NCBI RefSeq assembly: GCF_026914265.1
Contig: NC_069130.1
Coordinates: 46,895,929-46,959,928, forward strand
Source: Mya arenaria
Lineage: Eukaryota > Mollusca > Bivalvia > Myida > Myidae
DNA: 64,000 nucleotides
Direction: 5' to 3'
Shown: positions 33,288 to 45,100 of the stretch, in pieces
How the letters are laid out: each line of letters opens with the position of its first letter
Numbering within the stretch: the first letter of the stretch is position 1
Translations under genes and position numbers: made by a program
Notes under the pieces: model-generated
The model's database searches: none
Seen by the model: the letters and a program-made list of their open reading frames with translations, nothing else
Told to the model about the DNA's origin: nothing

Positions 33288-34711
33288 ATATTTTTTTAAT
33301 TCATAGATGTTCTACCATTGAGAGGAATTGTGACCGTAAGCCAATATTTTTTAAATATATAGACCATATAACTTTAGAATTTCATTTTTTTTAAATTGCA
33401 TAGAAGTATTGTAAAATGTAGTGAGTTTGCCGAATGAGAGTATGCGCTTTTTATATGCTTATTGTATTAAAAATGTGCCAATATATTTAATTTTGTATCT
33501 TGTTATTGGAAATTAATACCATAACTAATAATTTTAGGCTGTATTTTGTCGGTTTCGGATATAAAGTATGCAGAATATGGATCAATTGAGAAAAGAACAG
33601 AACAAAATTTTGTTCGTTTTAAACAATTCAAACAAATATAGTCAATGAAATAGGTCAAGAATGTCATTCATGTAAACGTAATTTTACTCAAAAATACATC
33701 GCAATCAGCCTTAAATTATCGTTTATAAGTAAGCAAAATGTAAGAAAATAATTAACATATTTTGGTAGTATAACAAATCATTTCTAATTTAGCATGATAT
33801 ATATATATATATATATCTAATAACTATTGAGTAACATAAATTATTGGCTTGTTACTAGTGAGAATTTGAGTAATATCTCCCAATTGGTGTCTTGGTTGCT
33901 GTGCCATATATATCCAGGTTCGAACAATACACTTAACGAGGTGCTAAGTGTACTATTTATCACGTTGTTAAATGGTGGTTACCATATGAGCAATTGATTT
34001 CTTGACGGTTAAGAATTGACAAACAGAATGGTTACGAAATAACCAAGATTCAGCAATTACGAAATGGTAAGGTTACGAAATGACCAGATCCCCGTCAAAT
34101 GCCCCTGGGGACATCCTAGGTTAGGCCCATTCCCTGATTTCAGCGCAAAAACAATAACACCGCATTCACTCAGCACTGCCGGTCCACCTGGAAGGTAAAA
34201 ACATGGCCCATTTCCCCTGCTATCCCCGGTATAAACAAAACCTGGGGGCCATGGTTACAACTGACTGGTGCATTACTGTGGCAGAAAAAGGGAAATATTT
34301 TATTGTTGCATTTATTATCAAATATGAGAATTTAAGACACATGCAAAAAGCCACAATACGAATTGGTGATAGTGTTTGTTCTGTTCTGCTATTCAAAGGT
34401 GATGAGAATGACTAATGGCAGGACATTGACAAACAAAATGTAAGTTGTAAGTTGTAAGGCATTTGTATACTTTCGTCTTTTATTTATTAAAATCTGAGAT
34501 GTTAAGGGAGCAAATCCCCTTTTAGATTGGAACATACCAAATAATAATAAGCGACGATGTAGTGGTAAACCAAGTTTGCTAGAAATCAATCGAGTTTCTC
34601 CAAAATACAAACAAAAATTACACCGGGTGTTGATACTTGTGATTTAGTTTCGGATGAACAAAATCCGGATAAATCATTTGCTTTTCATCCAAAGGGTGGA
34701 CGATTTATACC

Positions 34712-36430
34712 GGTGCGGGGTGATACAGGAATCCAGTGGATTTCACGTGAAATCCACTCAAAACGTGAAATCCACTCAGAACTCAGTTATTTTAATTAAT
34801 AATTTAATTTTTTATATACATATTAGAAAGTGCCTCCTGAAGGGTTTATATTTCAAATTTTATTGAAATTGGTCAAACAATAAAGAAGTTAGAGCAATTT
34901 TTCATTTTTTTCCAAAAATATATCGGAAATCGAGGTGAAATCCAGATTCCGATAAGTGAAATCCACTCATAACTCATTAATTTTAATAAATAATTTTCTG
35001 TTTTTGTATATTTATTAGAAAGTGCCTCATCAAGGGTTTATATTTCAAATTTTATTGAAATTGGTCAAAAAATGAAGAAGTTAGAGCAATTTTTCATTTT
35101 TTTCCAAAAATAGATCGGAAATCGAGGTGAAATCCAGTTTTCGATAAGTGAAATCCACTCATAACTCATTAATTTTAATAAATAATTTTCTGTTTTTGTA
35201 TATTTATTAGAAAGTGCCTCATAAAGGGTTTATATTTCAAATTTTATTGAAATTGGTCAAAAAATGAAGAAGTAAGAGCAATTTTTCGGAAATCGAGGTG
35301 AAATCCAGTTTTCGAGAAGTGAAATCCACTCTTAACTCAGTTTTATTAATTAGTAATTTTTATTTTTTGTATACATTTTGGAAAGTGCCTAATGAAGGGT
35401 TTATATTTCAAATTTTATTGAAATATATCAAGAAATGAAGAAGTTAGAGCAATTTTTCGGAAATCGAAGTGAAATCCACATTTTGACAAGTGAAATCCAC
35501 TTTTTCAGACGTGAAATCCACTCATAACTCATTAATTTTTAACAAATTAATTTTTCTGTAGAACAGATAATTGAAAGGGCTTCATAATGGGTTTATATTT
35601 CATTTTTTTTTCAAATTGATCCAAAAATAAAAAAAGTTATAGACCTATTTTGAAAAAAGATCGGAAATCGAAGTGAAATCCACATTTTGACAAGTGAAAT
35701 CCACTTTTTCAGACGTGAAATCCACTCATAACTCATTTATTTTTAACAAATTAATTTTTCTGTAGAACAGATAATTGAAAGGGCTTCATAATGGGTTTAT
35801 ATTTCAATTTTTTTTCAAAATGTGGATTTCACTTCGATTTCCGATCTTTTTTCAAAATAGGTCTATAACTTTTTTATTTTTGGATCAATTTGGATAAAAT
35901 TTGAAATATAAACCCATTATGAAGCCCTTTCAATTATTTGTTCTACAGAAAAATTAATTTGTTAAAAATAAATGAGTTGTGAGTGGACTTCACGTCTGAA
36001 AAAGTGGATTTCACTTGTCAAAATGTGGATTTCACTTCGATTTCCGAAAAATTGCTCTAACTTCTTCATTTTTTGACCAATTTCAATAAAATTTGAAATA
36101 TAAACCCTTGATGAGGCACTTTCTAATAAATATACAAAAACAGAAAATTATTTATTAAAATTAATGAGTTATGAGTGGATTTCACTTATCGGAATCTGGA
36201 TTTCACCTCGATATCCGATATATTTTTGGAAAAAAATGAAAAATTGCTCTAACTTCTTCATTTTTTGACCAATTTCAATAAAATTTGAAATATAAACCAT
36301 TCAGGAGGCACTTTCTAATATGTATATAAAAAAAATAAATTATTAATTAAAATAACTGAGTTCTGAGTGGATTTCACGTTTTGAGTGGATTTCACGTGAA
36401 ATCCACTGGATTCCTGTATCACCCCGCACC
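34712..36430. mobile_element. Long-TIR foldback element (copy 2)
   Basis: The second copy of 29216-30935, with the same ends and the same target duplication cgatttatac (34701-34710 and 36431-36440). It inserted before the 5.5-kb duplication took place. Confidence 0.75.
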
Positions 36431-37546
36431 CGATTTATACTACTGTACAAAAGTCATAAAAATAAACGAAAAAAAACGTTGATTATGTATTTTACACACT
36501 TACCAAGTTACCATTCTCTTTCCGTAAGAGATGAACGCCATACTGAATAATTGCACGGAGATACCCGAAAATTTCCGTTATATTCCGGAAAGTTAAATTT
36601 TTGTATACAGTACTTGAAAATTTGGATGCTGATGGTACACGAAATATCGAATTTCCTTATTTCTGTTTTTATGGAATCAAACTTCGGGATATTATACAAT
36701 AGGCTTTAAATAAAGTAAAACAAATAAAAAATGCATAGTATATAGCTATTTTTGACCAAAATTATGATTTTTTCCCTGGTCGCCTTAATAGGGTCAATAC
36801 TAAACTGCTGACCGATTAGCTGACCATATAGAAATAAAAGAGAGTTGCTGACCATATAGACAAAGAAGGAAAACACATGAAAAAAAAGTTTTGATATTTA
36901 AGATTTTTCAAGACATTATGTTAAATTTATTTTATATACTCCTTATAGTGTAAGAATAGACGGATTTTTTTTTTTTTTTTTTTTTTTTTTGGGGGGGGGG
37001 GGAATTGCATTTCAATGAAATGAATTGAGTTGTTTTTTACTGGTTTGTTGAAAATATGTGAAATATATCACGGTTTTAATTACGATGTACAGTACAATTA
37101 TTTGAAAGCAATATTTTTAATTGTTAATGTAGCTTTAAATGTTAGCTTCATTACCTGTGAAAAACTATCTGCACTACATCAAAGAACGATCAAAAGAATG
37201 GTGTTTGCCAAATCGGCATCGGTCATTTTAATTAAGAAATTATTTCTCTTTAATCTGTTGTATGTTCTTAGTTATTTTGTGAATAATAAGTCAACCATAG
37301 GCAAACTGTTGCTAATGAGTAAAGTTTGGTAAGTATATATTTTATTTTCTTGGTCAACAACATCACTTTCATAGTGAAAGGTTCATTGCAAAATATACTC
37401 CGAAAGATTGTCGTATTTTTCATTATTTTTCTGTAATTAGTGTGATTCCATTTGTAAATTTAAAGGATTTTGTCTAGTGCTGTTTTGCGTTCTCATATAG
37501 TTTTATAAAGTGAAATATTGTTTTTAGCTGGACTTTGTGTTTCATT

Positions 37547-37684
37547 ATGGCTTTAATTGTTGGACATTCGCAGGCGAAATACTTAGGCAATTTAACCAAG
37601 TGTCCAGTGTTTTCATACTCTGGATTTAAAGCTCGTGATTTCCTGGATAAAAGTTTGGAATTTTATCCGTTGGTGCCAAATTAG
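37547..37684 (+). pseudogene. 45-codon SGNH-hydrolase-like fragment (copy 2)
   Basis: Same as 32051-32188. The + strand frame, GHS followed by SYSGFKARDFL, overlaps antisense LINE linker sequence. It could be the 5' stub of another gene or element, interrupted here. Low certainty. Confidence 0.25.
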
Positions 37685-37834
37685 TCGGTAAGTATCTCTG
37701 TCGGCCTCTAGCAGGTTTATCCTTTCCTTAAGAAGTTCATACATATCATGATTGTTCATAAAAACTTCTGGAATATTCTGTCGATCGTGTATTATCTTGC
37801 TTTTGTTTAACTTGCCATTAACAACACTTAACAT
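37613..37834 (-). pseudogene. LINE endonuclease-RT linker fragment (copy 2)
   Basis: Identical to 32117-32338. It follows the endonuclease in another frame and is not continued by a reverse transcriptase. Confidence 0.55.
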
Positions 37835-38669
37835 TCTTAAAATTTGTCATAGACAAAGTCCACTGTAACACTGAATGGTCGGGAATTGTAATTCGGTCTA
37901 GTGTGTTTATACCGGTGCTTTTTTGTAAAAGATATATTGCTCTTATTACGTTAAAATGTTCATAACGGTTTAACTGTTCGTATGGGACTAGGCAATAGTC
38001 GACAACTGCGCAACCCTTTGTTGAGATGCTTGTATAATCATTTTTGATACAATTTCTGCCGTTTAAAATACATAAATTAGCACTAAGAAGAAAGTCCAGG
38101 AAAGCATCGCAATATGGCAATATGTGATAGTCAATTATATCTCTTTCCGGTATACAGTCAACTCCAGCGATGTAATCGTCATTGTTTCCGACACGAATGT
38201 TAAAGTCTCCGACGATCGAAACTAATGAGTCCCTTTGATACTCGTATACTTGTGAAAGAAGTGTTTCTAAGAATTCGTTTATTTGAATGTTGCGTGTTGA
38301 GTTTGCCGGTGGTAAGTAACACACACCGATTCGAAGTCGTTCTTTAGTTATTTTATTTGTTACTGATATCCATAAAATTCCTTCATGTTCATCATTTAAC
38401 TTGTTCACAGTAAATGTATTTAAAAATGTATTCCGAATAAGAACACCGATGCCTCCACTTCCTTTTGGTGCCCTTCTGTGTAAGTTAGTTCGATTATGTC
38501 CAATCCATGTATATCCTTCGACGTTTAAAATTTCATCGTTCTTTAAATGTGTTTCTGTTATACATACAATATCAAGATTTAATTGATCAATACAATTTTT
38601 GCGTATTTGATAATTTTCCGACATTTCATTCCGACTGAAACCGTTTGTGTTCCAAAACCCGCATGAAAC
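37818..38669 (-). pseudogene. LINE AP-endonuclease domain (copy 2)
   Basis: The domain is as in 32322-33173: FWNTNGFS, ITETHL, GDFNIRVG, VVDY and PDHSV are all kept. Here its 5' side is intact and overlaps the end of the ORF1 frame (to 38579) in another phase by about 90 nt. An overlap of this kind is common between LINE ORF1 and ORF2. Because the reverse transcriptase is absent, the element cannot be autonomous. Confidence 0.85.
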
Positions 38670-40959
38670 CTAGTATTTCTGTGACGACCTTGGTAACCTT
38701 GGTTACCGTGGGTGTAATTTCTTCGGTCCTCACCGTCATGATATCCCTGGTGGCGGCGGCTTGTATCACGTGCATGGTCGCGATGGCGCGTCTCGTGTCG
38801 GTCACGTGACGACTGATGCTCATGGCGATACGAAGTACGGTCGGTATCATGACGTCTTGTGAAGGTTTCATCTCGGCGTCTGTGATCTGACCTGCCAGAT
38901 CTCGTGCGTACCTGGTGAGGGGACGTCTTTCGGCGGTGCCGCACTTCTTGCCACTCGTGAGCGTCACGCGATTCCTCATTGTGTGTTCTCTGCACTAGTC
39001 GGTTGCCTTTAACATAGTTTATCGTTACCAATAACTTTGGCAATAGTCTTCAGGTTTGCAATAGAGTTTCTTTCTTCCGGAGTTAAGTCATGTTCTATAT
39101 AAATGTTTTTGTATGTAGCGTTTTGTTTGAGAGTTGCCTTACACTTCATAATTTCATATTTGTCCTCTTTTGTGTTGCACGAGACCACAACGATTCCGCA
39201 TTCGGAGGATTGATTTGCACGCTTTTGCTGAACCGCTAATTTTCTTGTATTTTAGTGTCAACGTTATCGCAATAACTTGTGATTTACTCGCTTTGTTTAG
39301 AAATTCACTCTTTCGCTTTTCTTTGGGGGAATTGTTCTTGTTTTGGGGAAAACTCGCTTTGCTTGTAGAGGTTGGGGGCAGTTCAGTCAACAGTCCGTCT
39401 TAAGCCTATATAAAATATCCAACAAAGAGCACAGTTAATAGTTTATTACGAAGATGTTATTTCGTTCGGGAATCAATGTTAAGTGACTATATTGTTTGCA
39501 ACACGGAGATCTTCGAGAGCTGCGCGCTGATACCAATCAACAACCAATCACCATCGATTCCCTGATCGGTCACGGGTCATGTGACCAATAGATCGATTAC
39601 TATTGCACTGTGGGGTCCCTTGACCCGCGTGGATGTCACGCCTCTTGTTTAGGTAACATGCCCCTAAGGCAGCCATAAAGCTGCTAAAATCCGACTTAAA
39701 GGTATTCTATTGATAAAAGTATTTGTAGACATTAAATTACCCAAGAAGTCAAATTGAGTGATAATGCATGCCATTAAATGACAGCATGAAACGTAATTTA
39801 TCTTTAAACTTAAATTGCTATCAAACCGCCTAACTACTTTATTTAAAACAAAGAAGCCATACTTTAAAAAGTACAACTTAGGCAAAATGTTAATCATATA
39901 AAAAAAATAAACAATATTAATTTAATTAAAAGAGCTACTAAAAATATAAAAAATAAACAATATTAATTTCATTAAAAAAGCTCAAAAAAAAGACTATTTT
40001 ATTTATCTAAAGTAATTTATACAGAATATAACTCTATAAGAATTAATTTAATAATCTTAAAAGGCGACCATGAATTATAGCATGGTAGCACTTTCTCTCG
40101 GCATCTTTTATTTTAATATCTAATTTCAGGCCGTCTTTGATGAACGTATTTACGCTGTTGACGATATTTTCATCCCTACGTTCCGGTAAGTTCTTTAAAA
40201 CCAATCCAGTAGTTTTCTTTTGATCACTTTCTTTGGGGACAGCGTTATTTACTGGTAGAGAATTCATGTCACTTTTTAATTGGTTCAGTTCCTCATTGAA
40301 TTCCTTTCTAAGTTTGTTTACAACAGGAGACATGGCATTCTGGACGTGTGTCTTAATCGTTAACTCGAGATTAGTTTCAAGCTTCAATATTCTAGATGAT
40401 AAACTGTCAAGACTTACTCTCATCTGCTTGGCAAGATTGTTTATTGCTGCCACCACTGATACGTTTTCATCTGTGAATATTAATGCCAGGGGGTTCCGGG
40501 GACGGTGGTTCTGGTTCGGACCGCCGCCGCTTCTTTGAAGATTTTGGTTTGGTTGGTTGCGCTTGATGTGCGCTACTGGCGTCCACTGTTGATTTTTGTT
40601 TGCTCTTTGGTGCACGTGGTGTTCTACCTTTTTTCTGGGTATTAGATACGACTGGCCCAGAGATAATGGATTGGGATTGGGATTGGGGTTCTTTCTCTGT
40701 CGATTGTGTGTTGTGGGTTTCCATGGATACCAAACCGGAAGCGCCCGTTCCGGATATAGATGCCTTGGTACCCGGTAAACTGGTTCCAGAATTGTTTGCT
40801 CCCGATATACATAACTCCGTTGGGCCCGTTTGGGTCCCAATATTCGGCGCCTGTGTCAAGTCGAGATCCCCTGCGGCTGGCGGTATGGTCATATCATCGT
40901 CAAACAAAAGATGCGTTGCTGGGATTAACGGTTCGCTATACTCGCTATTGTCCGCCATA
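38579..40959 (-). pseudogene. Broken LINE ORF1
   Basis: The start ATG at 40957-40959 begins MADNSEYSEP. The first part is Ser/Thr/Pro-rich with a basic stretch (KPKSSKKRRRSEP) and is open to about 40490. There a frameshift near a G-rich run moves the reading into another phase. That phase (to 40043) has a coiled coil (LAKQMRVSLDSLSSRILKLE) and the start of an RRM-like domain (LVLKNLPERRDENIV). About 650 bp of unrelated AT-rich sequence (40042-39391) interrupts the domain. It then resumes with ECGIVVVSCNTKEDK and NIYIEHDLTPEERN, the end of the RRM and the C-terminal domain. A further frameshift near 39020 leads into an Arg/His-rich tail (39043-38579). ORF1 proteins coat LINE RNA. This one carries several lesions and is inactive. 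Confidence 0.7.
39391..40042. other. AT-rich segment interrupting LINE ORF1
   Basis: No frame continues ORF1 here. It may be a separate insertion. Ends and target duplication are not clear to me. Confidence 0.4.
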
Positions 40960-41247
40960 ATTGAACACCACACTGATTGAAAACTGCTGATTGTAATCCG
41001 CACTCTTTCTGCGGTGAACACTTGTCAGATTAATATCCAACAAGAAAAAAAATGAGTTTTCTGCTATTTACAGATAAGTTCCAACGAAATTTTATATAAA
41101 AATATCACAAAGCTATTCCGTGAATCAAGATCAATAAATCCATATAAATTTTATAATGTAAATCCAGATATTCACTTTGGAAAATGCCAAAAAGTATCCG
41201 TGATCAGAAACACGTCTTATCACACCTTTTCACAAAACTATAATATA

Positions 41248-41525
41248 GCTGACCAATGTAACTTAGAAGGAAACCCGATATTGGAAAGTTACCAAATTCT
41301 TAGCTGACCAATGTAGCGTATAAGGAAACCCGATATTGGAAAGTTACTGACCAAATTCTTAGCTGACCAATGTAGCGTATAAGGAAACCCGATATTGGAA
41401 AGTTACTGACCAAATTCTTAGCTGACCAATGTAACGTATAGGAAAACTCGATATTGGAAAGTTACTGACCAAATTCTTAGCTGACCAATGTAACGTATAG
41501 GAAAACTCGATATTGAAAAGTTACT
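41248..41525. repeat. 59-bp subterminal tandem repeats
   Basis: Five units begin gctgaccaatgta near 41248, 41303, 41362, 41421 and 41480; the first is 4 bp shorter. The leading motif is the same as the gctgacc motif of the TIRs around it. Confidence 0.9.
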
Positions 41526-42103
41526 GAAAATGGACTATGATACATTTATCATGTATTATACACATATTAGGTGACTTTTATTCAGGCAATTGCGCTTGCA
41601 CTTATTCACTAGCACACTCATTCAAACAATCACTCACTATCAATAACTCTTTCACTCACACAATCAATCAATCAATCAATCACTACTCACTAGCTCATTC
41701 ACAAAAAAAATAGGCCATGGTAAGAGCGCCTCCACGTGGTGTGGCCTGGATGTAGACAGTTTTCTTTCTATCTTTTACTGATAAAAAGACATCTATCTGC
41801 AACGAAACGCTCTTGGAATAACAAAAAAGAATATTCGTCAATTCAATTAATTCTTTCATATAACATTAAAACATTTAAAGCACTGAAAACAAACATAACA
41901 AACAGAAAAACTTAAAAAATAAAAATCCTTCTTTGTTTATATGGTCAGCAATTCGTCAGCAAATCTCTTCTATCCCTATATGGTCAGCTAATTGGTCAGC
42001 AGTTTAGCACGAGCCGTCCGGAATTGGTCGGTCCGGCCAGTCTTTTATTCCCAACCACTTTAACTGCACATGCGCAACTTCACTAGCAACCGTGTAAACA
42101 TAA

Positions 42104-42127
42104 ATGGCGATCATGAGAGGTTCATGA
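42104..42127 (+). promoter_or_regulatory. Upstream ORF before ZMYND12
   Basis: An ATG at 42104 opens a 7-codon frame (MAIMRGS) that closes 38 nt before the ZMYND12 ATG. If it lies in the 5' UTR it could lower initiation at the main start. The transcription start is unknown. Confidence 0.35.
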
Positions 42128-42165
42128 AGAAATTATACGTGAAATAACTGCGTTCTAGTGAAAAA

Positions 42166-45100
42166 ATGACTCTCAATCCATTAGCAAATCCTAAAGGGAT
42201 TAAACTTCTTTGTGAACTGTGTCAAAAACCAGCTTTTATTCAATGCACAAAATGTAGAGTGACATATTACTGGTAAGTAATATATTTTCGCGAATTTTAA
42301 TAAATCCTGTTTTATTTACATGCCATATGTAGATATCGATAGCAGCTTATACATTGTTTCAAAGAAACTTCAAGCGTAAGGCCTTTTGTGTCATTGAGTG
42401 ACTGACCAGGGCTCTGCACAGGCAGTAATCTATTCGGGAAGATCTATTTGTTAAATATAATTAGTTTTCCAATATAGCTATAATAAGAGCTAAGAATTAA
42501 GCCATTTCCTCAGAATGTGTGGCCAACCTGAATAAATATTGGAAGTGTACATAAATATTTTCTCTTTAATAAAATATTGATTAGTTATTATTTTGGGCTT
42601 TTTGAAGTTGGGTTACTATATTAGGAGACTGTTAACTATTTCAGTTAGGATTTTCTAAGCAAAACTTTTCTCTTTATGAGCCAGATGAAAACTCACAAGA
42701 GGAACTTGCACCAAGATTAGTCAAAGGTTGGGTGTTGGAAATCATGGGCTGTCTTAAGTCCCTTAAATGCTTGCAATGCATCCACCGTGCTGTGCAAACA
42801 ATTACCAGTGCATTACTTTCCTTTCTGTTGTAAACTTTTCATCCAATCCAATTAATTACATTTTACAGTGGTGTTGAACACCAAAGAGCAGACTGGCTTG
42901 GAATCCATGAGAAGATATGTCAGAACCTCATTCCGCTCCGACAGAGTGCCCCGTTCCTCCCTTCAGAAGAGGAGAGACAAAACAGGGAAAGACAGCTAGA
43001 AACTAAAAAGGTTCAGACTGAATTTTATCAAATTTATTCAATTAACCCTTTCCTTCAACTATCTTAACCTTTTGTTCCTCAATCCATATCCTCATTGATC
43101 CACCTCTATTCATAGCCTCATAGCTGTTTTAGTTTAGGTTATATAACCACGGGATTAACTAACGGCAGCTGGTGTGGCCACTTCTCTACGAAGAAAATGT
43201 TTAATTCATGTTGTTATATCAAAGACTGTAGACATTACAATAATCAAACGACAATGCAATGATAGATGCAAAACTCAGTATTACCAGTTGAATTTTTTAA
43301 GTATATATGATTTTAAAACTCTAATTCCATTTGATTATATAATTTTAAATGATAAACGATACTGTTAAAAGTATTGATGATGACTTTTCCAAATATAGTG
43401 TATTAACAAAGGCATACTTCATGCATTATTTGAGTTTTAAATGTAACCCATATAGTTGTATGTAGAGGAGCTAAAAGTAAATAGAAGCTTCTTAGATATT
43501 TTATAACTGGTAATGCTGAGCAGAAAGAGTTTCAGAATTTAATAAGGTATCTTTTTACTTGGACATTTCAGAGGACCATGATAGACTTAACAAGAACTAC
43601 AGGCCAGAAGTTATTATTTGAGGGAAAACATGACCAGGCTGTGCCAGCTGCAATGCAGTCATTGAGGTTTGCCATTGATGTACATGGCTTAGCAAGCATA
43701 GAGCTGGTTCCCTCATATTTGATACTAGGGGAGGCAAGCATAGGTAAGTTCAGATAGCGTCTAACCCTTTCGGTGCCAAATATATATAGTTATATGTACA
43801 TACTATTTTATTCTATGTCGTAATAATTTGACAACAGCAGTCTCCAAGGCTATCACATGTTTTGGACTGTACAACAACGAATGGGTTAAATTTAAAAAAG
43901 GAATGTTGCTAGGTGTTAGAAGGTGGCCCCTGCCTGTCGCATTTTTGCAACTTTGTCGGCAAAAGGGTTAAAGAAGTATTTCATTGGAAATGTTGTTGTT
44001 TTAAATAATCTTTGTTTGAAATTAGTTTAACTACAGGCAAAATTCGCCTTATCAAAATTGTTGGGAAATACTTCAAGATAACAAACGGTTGATATAACCG
44101 AAATACAAAAAATGTATAACTAAACCTAAAACATTAAAAAAGTTTGACATTACCAGTACATCGAGATAACAGAGTTTGACATATATAGCGAGTTACAACT
44201 GTACAGTCCAACCTCGTTGGCTCGAACATATTGCTGTGCATATTTTTTCAAATGTGTTGGAAAGGGTTAATTGTTATAAATTACGGTGTGTTTTAAAAGA
44301 CAATATGTATTAAGATACATGCATAATGGTAAACAGTGTTAACAGTTATGAAGTTTAATGTTAATGCATGTAACAAGTTAGTAACAGGACTGAAGTTTAG
44401 ACATGCTGAGGTAAATGCAGTCTGTAAAATCAAAATTTGTTGCTCCTCATTTCCTGAAGAAGAAAACACATAGTGTAACAATTTATACCAATCTTGATCA
44501 ATAATGGTTTGAAACACTTATACAACCTAGCCCAGGCACATTGCCATCAATTTTAAACAGGTTAGTGTTCCTAGCTGAGGCAGTTAATGGATCTGAGGTC
44601 CCCAGAATGTTCCAAGGCCATCAGCCTTAAATTGTCTTGCATTAATTTCGATGATTAGTAAGAATTTTAAAGGCTGAGGAGACAGTCAACTGTTCTACAG
44701 ACTCTAGAATAATTCAATGCCGTCACCCTAATGTTTTCTTACATTATTTTCCAGGCTTAGGAAGACTTGAACAGGCTGAGGAGTACCTAGCTCAGGCACA
44801 GTGGACAGTTCTGAAGACCCCAGAATGTTCCAACGCCATCAAATCTAAACTGTACAGAAACTTAGGGCTGCTCTATGCTGCCAAGGGGGAATATGATGAA
44901 GCACTAAGGCAGCTGGCTAATGATGTAAGAAACAATATGAATTGTGGACTTATACTGTTTTCAAAGAAACTGATATTTGAAATTACTTGGACAGCTCTCA
45001 AAATCTCTGGAAAGCTTTTTATTACAGCTATGTACAAGTCATGTCCATGATTGGTTTAACTCTAAATTTTAAGAAATTATTTGTCATATAATTATGTCAA

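Larger units (their letters stand above)
33288..38764. repeat. 5.5-kb tandem duplication, copy 2
   Basis: It corresponds to 27794-33268. Differences that I see are few: TA-run length, one or two A/T run lengths and single substitutions (for example gtgcctcatcaagg at about 35025 against gtgccttatcaagg at about 29530). Beyond 38764 the LINE ORF1 sequence continues, whereas copy 1 is cut there. Copy 2 is therefore the one joined to the original right flank. Confidence 0.95.
36801..42006. mobile_element. 5.2-kb TIR-bounded element enclosing LINE remains
   Basis: The left end taaactgctgaccgattagc... (36801-36875) is the inverse of the right end (41926-42006). They match over about 75 bp with small gaps, and both carry repeated gctgaccatatag motifs. 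Near the right end, five 59-bp subterminal repeats share the gctgaccaatgta motif. Subterminal repeats of the end motif are common in hAT- and Mutator-type elements as transposase-binding sites. The interior holds minus-strand LINE ORF1 and endonuclease remnants, not a transposase. No target duplication is visible. The right end lies 160 bp before the ZMYND12 start codon. This could instead be two separate MITE copies facing each other. Confidence 0.5.

Noticed and set aside
40596..40980. + strand frames opposite LINE ORF1
   Set aside because: Shadows of the minus-strand ORF1, which shows coiled coil and RRM features.
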